Shown: piece by piece, positions 15,383 through 23,154 of the stretch
How the letters are laid out: each line of letters starts with the position of its first letter
Numbering within the stretch: position 1 is the first letter of the stretch
Assembly (NCBI GenBank): GCA_913051825.1
Contig: CAJXCR010000010.1
Span: 1-39,866, forward strand
Direction: 5' to 3'
Source of the DNA: an uncultured Halieaceae bacterium
GTDB taxonomy: Bacteria; Pseudomonadota; Gammaproteobacteria; Pseudomonadales; Halieaceae
Length of the DNA stretch: 39,866 nt
The notes under the pieces: generated by a model
Seen by the model: only the letters and a program-made list of their open reading frames with translations
Databases searched by the model: none
Told to the model about the DNA's origin: nothing
Made by a program: the position numbers and the translations under genes

Positions 15383-16612
15383 TTACTCCGTTCCAGGTTT
15401 TTTAAGTGTAGCAATTGTTATAGCAGCTATTACGCAAAGCAATGCCATTCCAATTAGCGGCTCACGATATGAGCCCATGGATTCTCTTAACATTCCGATT
15501 GCTCGAGTACCCAGAGCACCACATAAAGTGTCGATAAGCACGAGGCAAGCCAATATCCGACCATAGCCTGGACCGACATAATATGCTGCTATCAATAGTT
15601 GTATACATGTAAAGGCACCGCTAAAACCAATGCCAGCGAGCACAGCATAGCTATAAAGAAAAATAGGTGCATGCACGTTAATATTGCTTAGGATAGCAAG
15701 TGATGTTCCGAGAATTATAATGGAGGCCGCCATCACCAAACGCTTGTCAAAATAATCAGATAGAAAACCAAATCCAAATTTTCCAATGACCGAGCACGCA
15801 AAGAAAACACTAAATACCTTTGGCAGGTTTTCTCTTGATAAGCCAAGATCCCTTGCTAGATAAATCGATTGATGTTGGGTGAGCGCAATGATCACGAACC
15901 ACAGTGCTCCTGTAGCAAACGCAATACGAAAAAATTGACTTTGACGCAAGGTAGGCCAAACCGAAGAAAATTTAGGTTGCCCAGGCGCCACATTATTAGA
16001 TCGCAAGACTTTGGATGGATGATCTCGAACAAATATGAGCACACTAAAAATCATTGTCGCTCCTGTGGCGAAAGCAACGATGGACACCGTATCACGCCAG
16101 CCCCAAGCCAAGAGTCCCTGACCTACCAGAAGGGGGAACACAGTCCCACCTAAGCTTGACGCCATCAGGAGTATACCAGTTGCACGTCCTCTGGTTGTGC
16201 TAAACCAGCTAGAAAGTACGACCATATTTGATACTAGTCCGCATAAGGACAGACCTGCGCCAAGTAAGCCGTAGATGACAACCAGCTGCCACAAAGTGCT
16301 TATTTGGGCATAGAAGGTTAGCGCTGCTGCCATAATGATGCTGCCACTAAGAATTATAATTCGCGGGGAAAATCGGTCCAAAAGCCATCCGGCGGGAGGG
16401 GAGGTGAATGCCCCAATCACAAAAAATATAGTGGCGGGCAAGGTTACCTGTGTTTCGCTCCAGCCAAATGTTTCTATAAGTTCCGGATATAGCAAGGGTA
16501 GTGTGTGCATGGTAATGCCATTTGAAGCCATGTAAATCATGAACAGCCCGCCCAACACTCCCCATCGACGGAAGGTGTCGGGGTTTTTAGAATGTGTCTG
16601 GGGATCGTTCAT
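15383..16612 (-). CDS. MFS transporter
   Basis: 409 residues with twelve predicted membrane helices. The N-terminal half shows WGVLGGLFMIYMASNGITMH and the loop motif PPAGWLLDRFSPRIIILSG between helices 2 and 3; the equivalent loop FGFLSDYFDKRLVMAAS occurs in the second half. The pattern resembles the oxalate/formate (OFA) or monocarboxylate-porter branch of the major facilitator superfamily, suggesting export or uptake of an organic acid. It is divergent from the FAD monooxygenase gene across a 92-bp gap, and upstream of the NmrA-like gene with five bases between them. A shared role with the monooxygenase (substrate entry plus hydroxylation) is reasonable but unproven. Confidence 0.87.
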   Translation of the reverse strand: MNDPQTHSKNPDTFRRWGVLGGLFMIYMASNGITMHTLPLLYPELIETFGWSETQVTLPATIFFVIGAFTSPPAGWLLDRFSPRIIILSGSIIMAAALTFYAQISTLWQLVVIYGLLGAGLSLCGLVSNMVVLSSWFSTTRGRATGILLMASSLGGTVFPLLVGQGLLAWGWRDTVSIVAFATGATMIFSVLIFVRDHPSKVLRSNNVAPGQPKFSSVWPTLRQSQFFRIAFATGALWFVIIALTQHQSIYLARDLGLSRENLPKVFSVFFACSVIGKFGFGFLSDYFDKRLVMAASIIILGTSLAILSNINVHAPIFLYSYAVLAGIGFSGAFTCIQLLIAAYYVGPGYGRILACLVLIDTLCGALGTRAIGMLRESMGSYREPLIGMALLCVIAAITIATLKKPGTE

Positions 16613-16704
16613 ATTTTGTACCTCGAAATTACCTTACTACGATACACTAGTCGGGTTTGGGAGCGTGAATAAAATTAGCTGTTCAGTTTTGATGGATTTT
16701 TGTA

Positions 16705-17874
16705 ATGAAAAGATTCGATATTGCCATTGTTGGCGCCGGCATCGCCGGTTCTGCTCTATCTGCTGCGCTTGCAGATAGCGGATTATCTATAGTCCTATTG
16801 GATAAGCGAACTAACTCGTTGGATACTGCCCGTGGTGATGCGATACAGCCTGTGATGTGCGAGACGCTTGCTAAATGGGGAGTGTTGCAGGCTTTGATTG
16901 ATGCAGGTGCAGAGAAACGTTATGCGACACGTTGGTTTGACAGTCAAGGATCGGAAATACTAAGTGTTCCTGTTGAGTTTAATGGGCTTAAAGCCCCTTG
17001 GTTTAGATTTCTTAATCATGAGGTGATCGGTAAGTGTTTAATTCGCCATGCGATAGATGGCGGGGCAAAAAGTTTAGAAGGTATTAAGAGCTGGAGTGTG
17101 GAACGCGTGCCTGATGGATGGAGAATGGAGGTTAAGGATAGTGACGGCAAGGCGCAGCAATTTTCTGCCACAATACTAGTAGGAGCTGATGGAACTGGCT
17201 CGTTAGTCAGAAAGCAACTTAGAATTAAAGATCAAGTTCATCGCTACAAATATCCGATAGCAGTGTTTTGGGGCAGAGAGTCAAGTGTTTCCAACCATCG
17301 CACTTTAGATGTTCATTTAACCCAAGATAGAATAGTGTCAATTATTCCTAGAACTCAAGGTGGGAGCAAAATTGCCTTTCCCATTGATCGTTCAGAGCTT
17401 AGTGAATGGAGGGTATGTGAATCAAAAAATATCTGTACACGGCTACGTGAATGGAGTTCGGCAATAGATCTTTCACAAGCAAAATTTGGTGCTATATATC
17501 TACCGGTTTCAGTTCAGACAGAGCGCTGGATCGGCGAAGGCGCTTCAGTACTTCTCGGCGATGCTTGTCATGCCATGCATCCTGCTCGCAGCATGGGAAT
17601 GAACACATGCTTTCGTTTGGCAGATAATTTGTCTAAATCATTGAAAGACCTTGGTTCTGGTTTCTCTGAAACCGATGCGTCTGAAATTTTAGTTCAATTT
17701 GAAAACGAGTTTAAACCTATTATCGATCAGCGACTTGCAGAAAATCATACCGCTGGTCAGGATATGGACACCCTGGCTGGCCAGGGTTTCCTGAACTTAA
17801 AATCTCGCCTGCAAAAGGCATCAAAAAATCAACAAATTCTACAAGGAATGGCGTTGAGCTCTGCAGGTCTTTAA
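16705..17874 (+). CDS. FAD-dependent monooxygenase (UbiH/PHBH-like)
   Basis: 389 residues with the three class A flavoprotein hydroxylase motifs. GxGxxG is at residues 10-15 (IVGAGIAGSALSAALA), the DG motif is ILVGADGTGSLVRK at 157-170, and the GD motif is VLLGDACHAMHPARSMGMN at 282-300. Enzymes of this family use NAD(P)H and O2 to hydroxylate aromatic rings or related substrates. The last part of the GD motif has RSMGMN where PHBH-like enzymes usually have G-x-G-x-N, a small departure near the flavin. The gene is alone on the plus strand, divergent from the MFS permease and convergent with an exported VOC protein. A good ribosome site before the ATG is not apparent. Substrate is unknown. Confidence 0.85.
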   Translation: MKRFDIAIVGAGIAGSALSAALADSGLSIVLLDKRTNSLDTARGDAIQPVMCETLAKWGVLQALIDAGAEKRYATRWFDSQGSEILSVPVEFNGLKAPWFRFLNHEVIGKCLIRHAIDGGAKSLEGIKSWSVERVPDGWRMEVKDSDGKAQQFSATILVGADGTGSLVRKQLRIKDQVHRYKYPIAVFWGRESSVSNHRTLDVHLTQDRIVSIIPRTQGGSKIAFPIDRSELSEWRVCESKNICTRLREWSSAIDLSQAKFGAIYLPVSVQTERWIGEGASVLLGDACHAMHPARSMGMNTCFRLADNLSKSLKDLGSGFSETDASEILVQFENEFKPIIDQRLAENHTAGQDMDTLAGQGFLNLKSRLQKASKNQQILQGMALSSAGL

Positions 17875-17907
17875 AAAAAGCAAAAACAATATCTTATTGA
17901 CTAATGC

Positions 17908-18504
17908 CTATAAAGGATCGAGCAGTTGGTTTAGTTCAACTAAAAAACCATCTGGGTCATAGAATTTCGATACTTTAACTCGAAGAACACCTTCTCCGTC
18001 GTAGCTCGGATATTTAGTAAGCTTTGGCGGGCTAATTATTTTTATACCTTCTTTATTCACAATACTTCGCCACTTGGCGTCCAGGTCAGTGGTATTGAAG
18101 ATTAAAATACTATTTCCGGGAGTGAAGCCCTCATGTCTCACTGGCTTTTGATGTGCGGGATGATCCGGATAACCATATTCATAATCAATGAGTCCAAGTA
18201 CTCCTACGAAGGAGTGGGTAGCCTTTAGAAAAATAAGCCTTAGCTTTTGTGTCCTATCTTGTGATGGGTGTGGTCTATTAATTTCTTGATCATATATGAC
18301 CTCCATACCTAGCGCGTCCCGATATAGCGCGAGCGAAGCTTCAATATCTCGTACGATCAGTGTTTGACGACGTAAAATCAATTCAGCATCGAAGGGTTTT
18401 TCTTTTGATTCAACTTCAGAGGGAGTTAGTTTCTGTTCGGCATATCCAACCGATTGAAAAAAAAGAAGTGCTAAAAAAATCAGCAAAGAATTTTTAATTT
18501 TCAT
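17908..18504 (-). CDS. Exported VOC (glyoxalase/extradiol-type) family protein
   Basis: 198 residues. A clear Sec signal peptide (KIKNSLLIFLALLFFQSVGYA, cleavage before EQ) precedes one VOC module pair: LILRRQTLIVRDIEASLALY and ALGMEVIYDQEI in the first half, and GNSILIFNTTDLDAKW, KVSKFYDPDGFLVELNQ in the second. E in FLVELNQ occupies the usual C-terminal metal-ligand position. VOC enzymes are normally cytoplasmic (glyoxalase I, dioxygenases, bleomycin resistance), so export is notable. It is divergent from the amine oxidase gene; a candidate promoter with a 17-base spacer lies upstream. The precise reaction is not inferable. Confidence 0.8.
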   Translation of the reverse strand: MKIKNSLLIFLALLFFQSVGYAEQKLTPSEVESKEKPFDAELILRRQTLIVRDIEASLALYRDALGMEVIYDQEINRPHPSQDRTQKLRLIFLKATHSFVGVLGLIDYEYGYPDHPAHQKPVRHEGFTPGNSILIFNTTDLDAKWRSIVNKEGIKIISPPKLTKYPSYDGEGVLRVKVSKFYDPDGFLVELNQLLDPL

Positions 18505-18536
18505 TTTTCATTTTATCCTTCTATAACCCATGGCAC

Positions 18537-18565
18537 TTTATACTTTGATTGGTGTGATTTGAAAA
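18537..18565 (-). promoter_or_regulatory. Candidate sigma-70 promoter for the exported VOC gene
   Basis: On the minus strand TTTTCA (18565-18560) is followed after 17 bases by TATAAA (18542-18537), matching four and five of the six consensus positions. It lies about 33-61 bases upstream of the gene's ATG. Confidence 0.4.
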
Positions 18566-18606
18566 CTAATTTGTAATAGGATGTTTATCTGATTTTAGTA
18601 TCTAAC

Positions 18607-18610
18607 AGGA
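18607..18610 (+). promoter_or_regulatory. Shine-Dalgarno AGGA that selects the CTG start of the amine oxidase
   Basis: AGGA (within ACAGGATAG) ends seven bases before the CTG at 18618. It is the only ribosome-site-like sequence between the in-frame stop at 18603-18605 and the twin-arginine codons, and its spacing fits initiation at CTG 18618. Confidence 0.45.
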
Positions 18611-18617
18611 TAGATTT

Positions 18618-20027
18618 CTGTCATCACTGACTCGAAGAGATGTTTTAGCATTTGGCGTTTCAAGTTTGACTGCAAGTGCGCTGAACTTAGAGGTTGCTGC
18701 GGCAGCTAGGCGAGTAATAGTTATCGGAGCAGGGCTCTCTGGGCTTAGAACTGCAATGCTCTTGCAAAAAATTGGATTTGAGGTTCGTGTCGTTGAAGGT
18801 CGCAATCGAGTCGGTGGTCGGGTTTTTACGTTGGATCATCTATCTGGGCATCCAGAAGCAGGTAGTAATGTAATTGGTCCAAACTACGGTCGTATTTTAG
18901 ATGTAGCGAATTCACTTAAGCTGGCAATCGAGGAATCACCTCGACCTTTTGCGTCTGGCTATATCATTAATGGCGAAAAGATCTCTCGAGAATCTTGGCC
19001 TGCTTCATTACAAAACCCTTTTCCTTCTGACTTAAAAAAAATAACACCAGATAGAATTGTCGCAACACTTCTTAAAAAGAATCCGCTTCAGGGTACATCG
19101 GATTGGCGAAAACCAGTAAATAAAGATCTGGATGTTTCAGCCATAGATGTTTTTCGAGCCAGTGGTTTATCTAATGAAGCGCTCAAACTCATTGATAGTA
19201 ATAATAGTTATGGAAATAGTTTGTCTGAAACGTCCGTATTAGCGCTTTACAGAGTGTCGCGCTCCTATGAGCGTGCGATGTCCATGAAGAAGAAAGTTTT
19301 TGAGGTAGAAAATGGGAATATGCGTTTACCAGAAAGGATGGCTAGTTCACTTTTAGATCCACCCATACTAGGGGAACAAGTTATTTCAGTAAATCGATCC
19401 GACGGTTTTACTCGAGTGAAAACCTATTCGGGTAAAGAAATTCTCGGTGATGCAGTTGTTTTTGCGCTGCCCACTTCAGCGCTTCAAAAGATACATATTG
19501 AGCCGCAATTACCGTCGGATCAGGCTCAAGCATTCGAACAACTTTCGTATCACAAGATTTTACAGATTCACCTCCTCGCTCAAGAGCTATTTTGGAAGTC
19601 GCCCCAAGATTATGCTGGTTACTGGACGAATGGACCTCTGGGAAGAATATTCACGAGACCAATTCCTGATTCTGAAAAAGCTAACATCACTATCTGGATA
19701 AACGGCGATTCCTGCGATCAGTTTGTATCGCAGTCCAGGGAGCAAGCAATTTCAAATATATTAAGTATCTACTATAAGCAGGTGCCTGAGGCGCGCGGCA
19801 AGGTGACTTTCGGTGAGTATATTGACTGGATTACTAATCCTTTCAATGAGGGTGCTTGGGCGATATGGGGACCCGGTGATATTGGTCGTTATGCGGATTT
19901 ATTGTATAGACCTTCAGGACGATATTTTTTTGCCGGAGAGCATACGGCTTATTCTAACGCTGGAATGGAAGGAGCTATGGAGTCGGCAGATCGCGTTGTG
20001 ATAGAAGTGTTGAGAGCATTGTCATGA
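18618..20027 (+). CDS. Tat-exported flavin amine oxidase (monoamine oxidase family)
   Basis: The body is a flavin amine oxidase: VIVIGAGLSGLRTAMLL dinucleotide motif followed by VEGRNRVGGRVFTLD, and the C-terminal FFAGEHTAYSNAGMEGAMES flavin motif. The first conventional start codon (TTG 18666) would begin the protein inside a hydrophobic stretch. The frame is open from 18606 and encodes SSLTRRDVLAFGVSSLTASA, an excellent twin-arginine signal (TRRDVLA, hydrophobic core, then AAAA). No ATG, GTG or TTG exists upstream of the arginines, so CTG 18618 with AGGA upstream is proposed as the start (469 residues). The stop overlaps the ATG of a cytochrome c gene by four bases. By analogy with NicA2/CycN, the enzyme probably oxidises an amine in the periplasm and donates electrons to that cytochrome. 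Family is firm, start and acceptor are inferred. Confidence 0.82.
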   Translation: MSSLTRRDVLAFGVSSLTASALNLEVAAAARRVIVIGAGLSGLRTAMLLQKIGFEVRVVEGRNRVGGRVFTLDHLSGHPEAGSNVIGPNYGRILDVANSLKLAIEESPRPFASGYIINGEKISRESWPASLQNPFPSDLKKITPDRIVATLLKKNPLQGTSDWRKPVNKDLDVSAIDVFRASGLSNEALKLIDSNNSYGNSLSETSVLALYRVSRSYERAMSMKKKVFEVENGNMRLPERMASSLLDPPILGEQVISVNRSDGFTRVKTYSGKEILGDAVVFALPTSALQKIHIEPQLPSDQAQAFEQLSYHKILQIHLLAQELFWKSPQDYAGYWTNGPLGRIFTRPIPDSEKANITIWINGDSCDQFVSQSREQAISNILSIYYKQVPEARGKVTFGEYIDWITNPFNEGAWAIWGPGDIGRYADLLYRPSGRYFFAGEHTAYSNAGMEGAMESADRVVIEVLRALS

Positions 20028-20449
20028 CTCGTTTACTAACGACTGTTTTTGTGACAAGTTTATGTAGTGCATTATTCTCACCTTATCCTAGATCCGAAGG
20101 TGATGTTTTAAGAAAAGATATGGAATCTATCCGGTCTATCTCTTTAAATAAGGGAGAGCAGCTATTTTTTGTTTGTGAAAGCTGTCATTCGCTAAACGAG
20201 GTTGGTCAAGGATATAAACTTGGACCGAATCTGTATGGGATTCTCGGTCGCCCGGCAGCGAGCAGAGAAGATTATGACTTTTCAGAAGAGCTTAAGCGAT
20301 CAGATATTGTTTGGACTCGCGAGAGTCTTATAACTTGGATAGTATCAACGGAAACTATGGTGCCGGGAACATTTATGCTTTACGAAAATTTTCTCAACGC
20401 CCAAGAAGTTAATTCATTAGTAAATTACATTATAGAAAAAGTGGAATAG
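20024..20449 (+). CDS. Periplasmic class I cytochrome c
   Basis: 141 residues. An N-terminal hydrophobic stretch (LLTTVFVTSLCSALFSP) should direct export. One haem site is present, CESCH at residues 51-55. The following LGPNLYGILGRPAA segment and a distal VPGTFM, whose M118 is the likely sixth ligand, place it close to mitochondrial-type cytochrome c/c2/c550. Its ATG overlaps the amine oxidase stop (ATGA), so the two are translationally coupled. The obvious role is electron acceptor for the flavoprotein, delivering electrons to a terminal oxidase. A 165-bp gap without a gene follows. Confidence 0.9.
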   Translation: MTRLLTTVFVTSLCSALFSPYPRSEGDVLRKDMESIRSISLNKGEQLFFVCESCHSLNEVGQGYKLGPNLYGILGRPAASREDYDFSEELKRSDIVWTRESLITWIVSTETMVPGTFMLYENFLNAQEVNSLVNYIIEKVE

Positions 20450-20614
20450 GTTTAATTCGCGAGGTGGATATCGGCAACTTTATGCGAAACATGCTTCAAA
20501 CAGTTATATACGAGTGACATTACATTTGTTATTTGTGTTGTTAATAGAAAATATGTATTACCTTAGCGGTCTTTAGAAGGTTTTCTTATCACACGTTTTA
20601 ATAAGGAGAATGGT

Positions 20615-21502
20615 ATGCGGTTTTTAACGAGATTTTTGCAGTGTTTTATCCTGTCTGCTTGCGTATTGCCAACATATGCGGAGCAGCTCGATCCGAACAA
20701 AGCTTCGGATGCTGTAAAAATAGCAATGAAATCCTACTGTTCCACGGTAGATGGCGAAATGACCACGTTTTGGTGGGAAGGCAAGGCGTTCTCAAGAAGG
20801 CAGGGTGAAAGAGATAAACATCTTTTTAATGTTGAAGGCATGAACACGCGAGCTTGTGTCAGCGATGATCATGTTAGTCGAGGGCAGGGCTTTAGACTGG
20901 TTTCAAAAGAAATACTTCTCTATCGCGACCCAAAAACAAACGAGGTGCTCGATTCTTGGCAAAACCCCTGGACGGATGAAACGGTTCGCGTATTGCATGT
21001 GGTGAATGATCCAGTGAATATGGCGGTTTATGAAAAAGGCAGGAGTGGAAAACCTTTCCGTTGGAGTGGACGGATTTCCGAGGGGAAGTGGCGTCTGAAC
21101 ATCACGGTGCCACTGTTTTATCCTAATCCTCTGGGCGGAAAATATCAGAGTGAAGTTGGTGGAACTTATCATGCCACGGAGATGTTCAACTTCCTGGGAG
21201 ACGCCAAAGAATTATTAGATCCTAAAACTACCACGGCCTTTAGCCATGTTGGTTGGGTTCGTATATCAGACTGGTTTCCTTGGATGAATATGGGAGGTCG
21301 CGAGGGTCAACTATATATGCACACAGCTGGTTTGCGACTTAGTTCCTGGGATGCGATGCCTGAGACAATGAAATCTGAAATTTTGACGTATTATCCCAGC
21401 TACACGAAACCACCCCCGTTAGATGATAACCGAAAAAACGTAACGAGCTGGGAATATTATAAGAGAGTGGCTAGTGGTGAGGAGGCGGTGCCCACCAGGT
21501 AA
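20615..21502 (+). CDS. Exported DUF1838 family protein
   Basis: 295 residues. A Sec signal peptide (FLTRFLQCFILSACVLPTYA, cleavage before EQ) is followed by a DUF1838 domain: MTTFWWEGKAFSRRQGERDK, HLFNVEGMNTRAC, EILLYRDPKTNEVLDSWQNP, VLHVVNDPVNM, and near the end HVGWVRISDWFPWMNMGGRE. DUF1838 proteins are common in marine proteobacteria and have no established function. The many tryptophans and the repeated DPxT/NDP elements suggest a lipocalin-like or ligand-binding beta structure, but this is guesswork. AAGGAG six bases before the ATG (20603-20608) is an ideal ribosome site. It follows the amine oxidase-cytochrome pair on the same strand after 165 bp, so it may be separately transcribed; a good terminator lies about 195 bp downstream. 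Confidence 0.8.
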   Translation: MRFLTRFLQCFILSACVLPTYAEQLDPNKASDAVKIAMKSYCSTVDGEMTTFWWEGKAFSRRQGERDKHLFNVEGMNTRACVSDDHVSRGQGFRLVSKEILLYRDPKTNEVLDSWQNPWTDETVRVLHVVNDPVNMAVYEKGRSGKPFRWSGRISEGKWRLNITVPLFYPNPLGGKYQSEVGGTYHATEMFNFLGDAKELLDPKTTTAFSHVGWVRISDWFPWMNMGGREGQLYMHTAGLRLSSWDAMPETMKSEILTYYPSYTKPPPLDDNRKNVTSWEYYKRVASGEEAVPTR

Positions 21503-21551
21503 TAATTAATCCAGCGTTTAGTTTCTGCATGCTGCCGAGGTCATCGGTCGT

Positions 21552-21629
21552 TCAAAGAATAATGATGAAGATGGCAGCGACAATGTAAGGGAGGAGCGCG
21601 AAAAAATAGGCTTTTTTATCTGAGTCCAT
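21552..21629 (-). CDS. Possible 25-residue single-helix membrane peptide
   Basis: An ATG frame of 26 codons encodes an acidic/basic N-terminus (MDSDKKAY) followed by a continuous hydrophobic helix (FFALLPYIVAAIFIIIL) to the stop. This is the usual architecture of bacterial small membrane proteins. It lies about 98 bp downstream of the aldehyde dehydrogenase stop on the same strand and opposite the 3' region of the DUF1838 transcript. The upstream GGA is a weak ribosome site. No homologue is recognised, and chance occurrence cannot be excluded. The rest of the 21503-21726 gap shows only the terminator. Confidence 0.35.
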   Translation of the reverse strand: MDSDKKAYFFALLPYIVAAIFIIIL

Positions 21630-21696
21630 ATCTAATTTCCAAGAGGTAAAAACTGTTCTAAGTTTATCTTTAGGTTTATTTTAACTGCGATGATAC

Positions 21697-21716
21697 GCTG
21701 CGCAAGCAGCTTTTTT
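21697..21716 (+). terminator. Rho-independent terminator
   Basis: GCTGC-GCAA-GCAGC forms a perfect five-pair GC stem with a GNRA-like tetraloop, followed immediately by TTTTTT on the plus strand. It would end transcripts coming from the DUF1838 gene before they enter the convergent aldehyde dehydrogenase gene. In the other direction the stem is not followed by a T tract. Confidence 0.75.
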
Positions 21717-21726
21717 GTACTTAAAG

Positions 21727-23154
21727 TCAATGGTCACCGCTTTCTTTGAATATGTCGATCGACATTGGTTTTGCCGTTTGAATTAGAGATGCACGTTTGC
21801 GTAGAAATCTAGTAAAACCGGCGTCCCCCATCCTCGATCCACCTAGGCCCGAATAGCAGAAAGAATTTTTTTCTACGTCGTTTACGACACTTGTCAGACT
21901 TGCATCATTAATACTGATTGCACCCACTACTAGCTTCTCTGCAATCCAAAGTGCTTCTTTTTGATCCTCGCAAAATACTGCAGCAGAAAGTCCAAACTCA
22001 GTATCGTTAGCAAGTGCAATTGCTTCTTCGATAGTGTGATATGCGACAATAGGAATTACTGGGCCAAAGGTTTCTTCTTTCATAACTCGCATTTTGTGAG
22101 AGATATTTGTTAATACAGTGGGTGTGCACCACAAACCTCCTTCATGTTCCACAACACCATCACCATAAATTACAGTAGCACCGTCTGAAATCGCCTCAGA
22201 TAATTGAGTTTGAATAATTTTTGCTTGAGGAGCGTGAATTATTGGACCTATATGCCCGCATTCGATATTAGGCCAATTCAATTTTACATGTGCGAGACGC
22301 TCTAATAGAGTGTCAGTAAATTCATCAATAATGTCTATATCAACATATATGCGTTCAAGAGACTGACAGGCCTGCCCCGTCATTCCTACGGCGCTACGAA
22401 TAATGGCATCAGCGGCCTTATGGATATCTGCCTGGCGAGTAACGATAGCGGGATCTTTTCCACCGAGTTCTAAAAAAGCAGGTATAAATCTTTCGGCAGC
22501 ATGTACGGCAACTAAACGACCCGTAGCCACGCTGCCGGTAAAGCATACCGCATCTGCAGCATCTATCATGGCTCTTCCCGTTAGACCATCGCCCATAATT
22601 AATGAAAAAACATCACTTAATTCGTCTACTAAATTTATGGTTTTTTCCAAAGGTGCAGCAAAGCGCGGTGTAACTTCACTTGGTTTTAACATGACTGCAC
22701 ATCCGGCGGCGAGTGCAGGAATGGCATCTATAAGACCCAAGATTAGTGGTACGTTCCAAGGACTTATTGCAGCCACTATCGGATAAGGGATTAAGGTATG
22801 TTGGTAGTTTACACTAGGCACCTGATTGGATATTCCCGAATCTTTTTTAAATAATGCGGGCGCGCGGTGAATCCAATGATCGATGAGTTTAAGTGCCACA
22901 TCGACTTCAAAACCGGAGAAAGCTTGTCGTCCGGTATCTATACACAATGCATTTGCGATTATATCTCTGTTATCTGAAATGGCGGTATGCCATTCTCGTA
23001 GGATATCGCAACGGTTTTCAATTGAGAGGCTCGCCCATTTTTTTTGTGCGTCTCGAACAGAAGTTGCTCTAAGTTTTATCTCATTTTCTGAAAAACATGG
23101 AATTTGATAGTCGATCTCGCCGCTGCGAGGGTTTCGGACCTGAATGGTTGTCAT
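21727..23154 (-). CDS. NAD(P)-dependent aldehyde dehydrogenase
   Basis: 475 residues, full length for the ALDH superfamily. The catalytic set is present: N134 in AISPWNVP, E229 in FLELGGKDPAIV and the nucleophile C263 in GMTGQACQSLERIYV. The cofactor-binding KPSEVTP and FTGSVATG segments are also seen, and the C-terminal EETFGPVIPI is standard. It oxidises an aldehyde to the acid (or CoA-independent semialdehyde oxidation). Its ATG overlaps the stop of the HMG-CoA-lyase-family gene by four bases (ATGA), so both are made from one message. It may feed or drain the same pathway, for example converting a semialdehyde to a diacid. Aldehyde identity is not evident. Confidence 0.9.
   Translation of the reverse strand: MTTIQVRNPRSGEIDYQIPCFSENEIKLRATSVRDAQKKWASLSIENRCDILREWHTAISDNRDIIANALCIDTGRQAFSGFEVDVALKLIDHWIHRAPALFKKDSGISNQVPSVNYQHTLIPYPIVAAISPWNVPLILGLIDAIPALAAGCAVMLKPSEVTPRFAAPLEKTINLVDELSDVFSLIMGDGLTGRAMIDAADAVCFTGSVATGRLVAVHAAERFIPAFLELGGKDPAIVTRQADIHKAADAIIRSAVGMTGQACQSLERIYVDIDIIDEFTDTLLERLAHVKLNWPNIECGHIGPIIHAPQAKIIQTQLSEAISDGATVIYGDGVVEHEGGLWCTPTVLTNISHKMRVMKEETFGPVIPIVAYHTIEEAIALANDTEFGLSAAVFCEDQKEALWIAEKLVVGAISINDASLTSVVNDVEKNSFCYSGLGGSRMGDAGFTRFLRKRASLIQTAKPMSIDIFKESGDH

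Noticed and set aside
17887-17899. CAATA-TCT-TATTG hairpin with a T-rich tract on the minus strand after the exported VOC gene
   Set aside because: The stem is short and AT-only; it may be a weak terminator but is not strong enough to list.
18666-20027. Amine oxidase starting at TTG 18666
   Set aside because: This start cuts through a clear twin-arginine signal peptide encoded just upstream and has no ribosome site; CTG 18618 fits better.
22403-22786. Plus-strand frame of 127 codons inside aldehyde dehydrogenase
   Set aside because: Antisense to a complete, well-conserved catalytic protein; composition reflects the opposite strand's codons.
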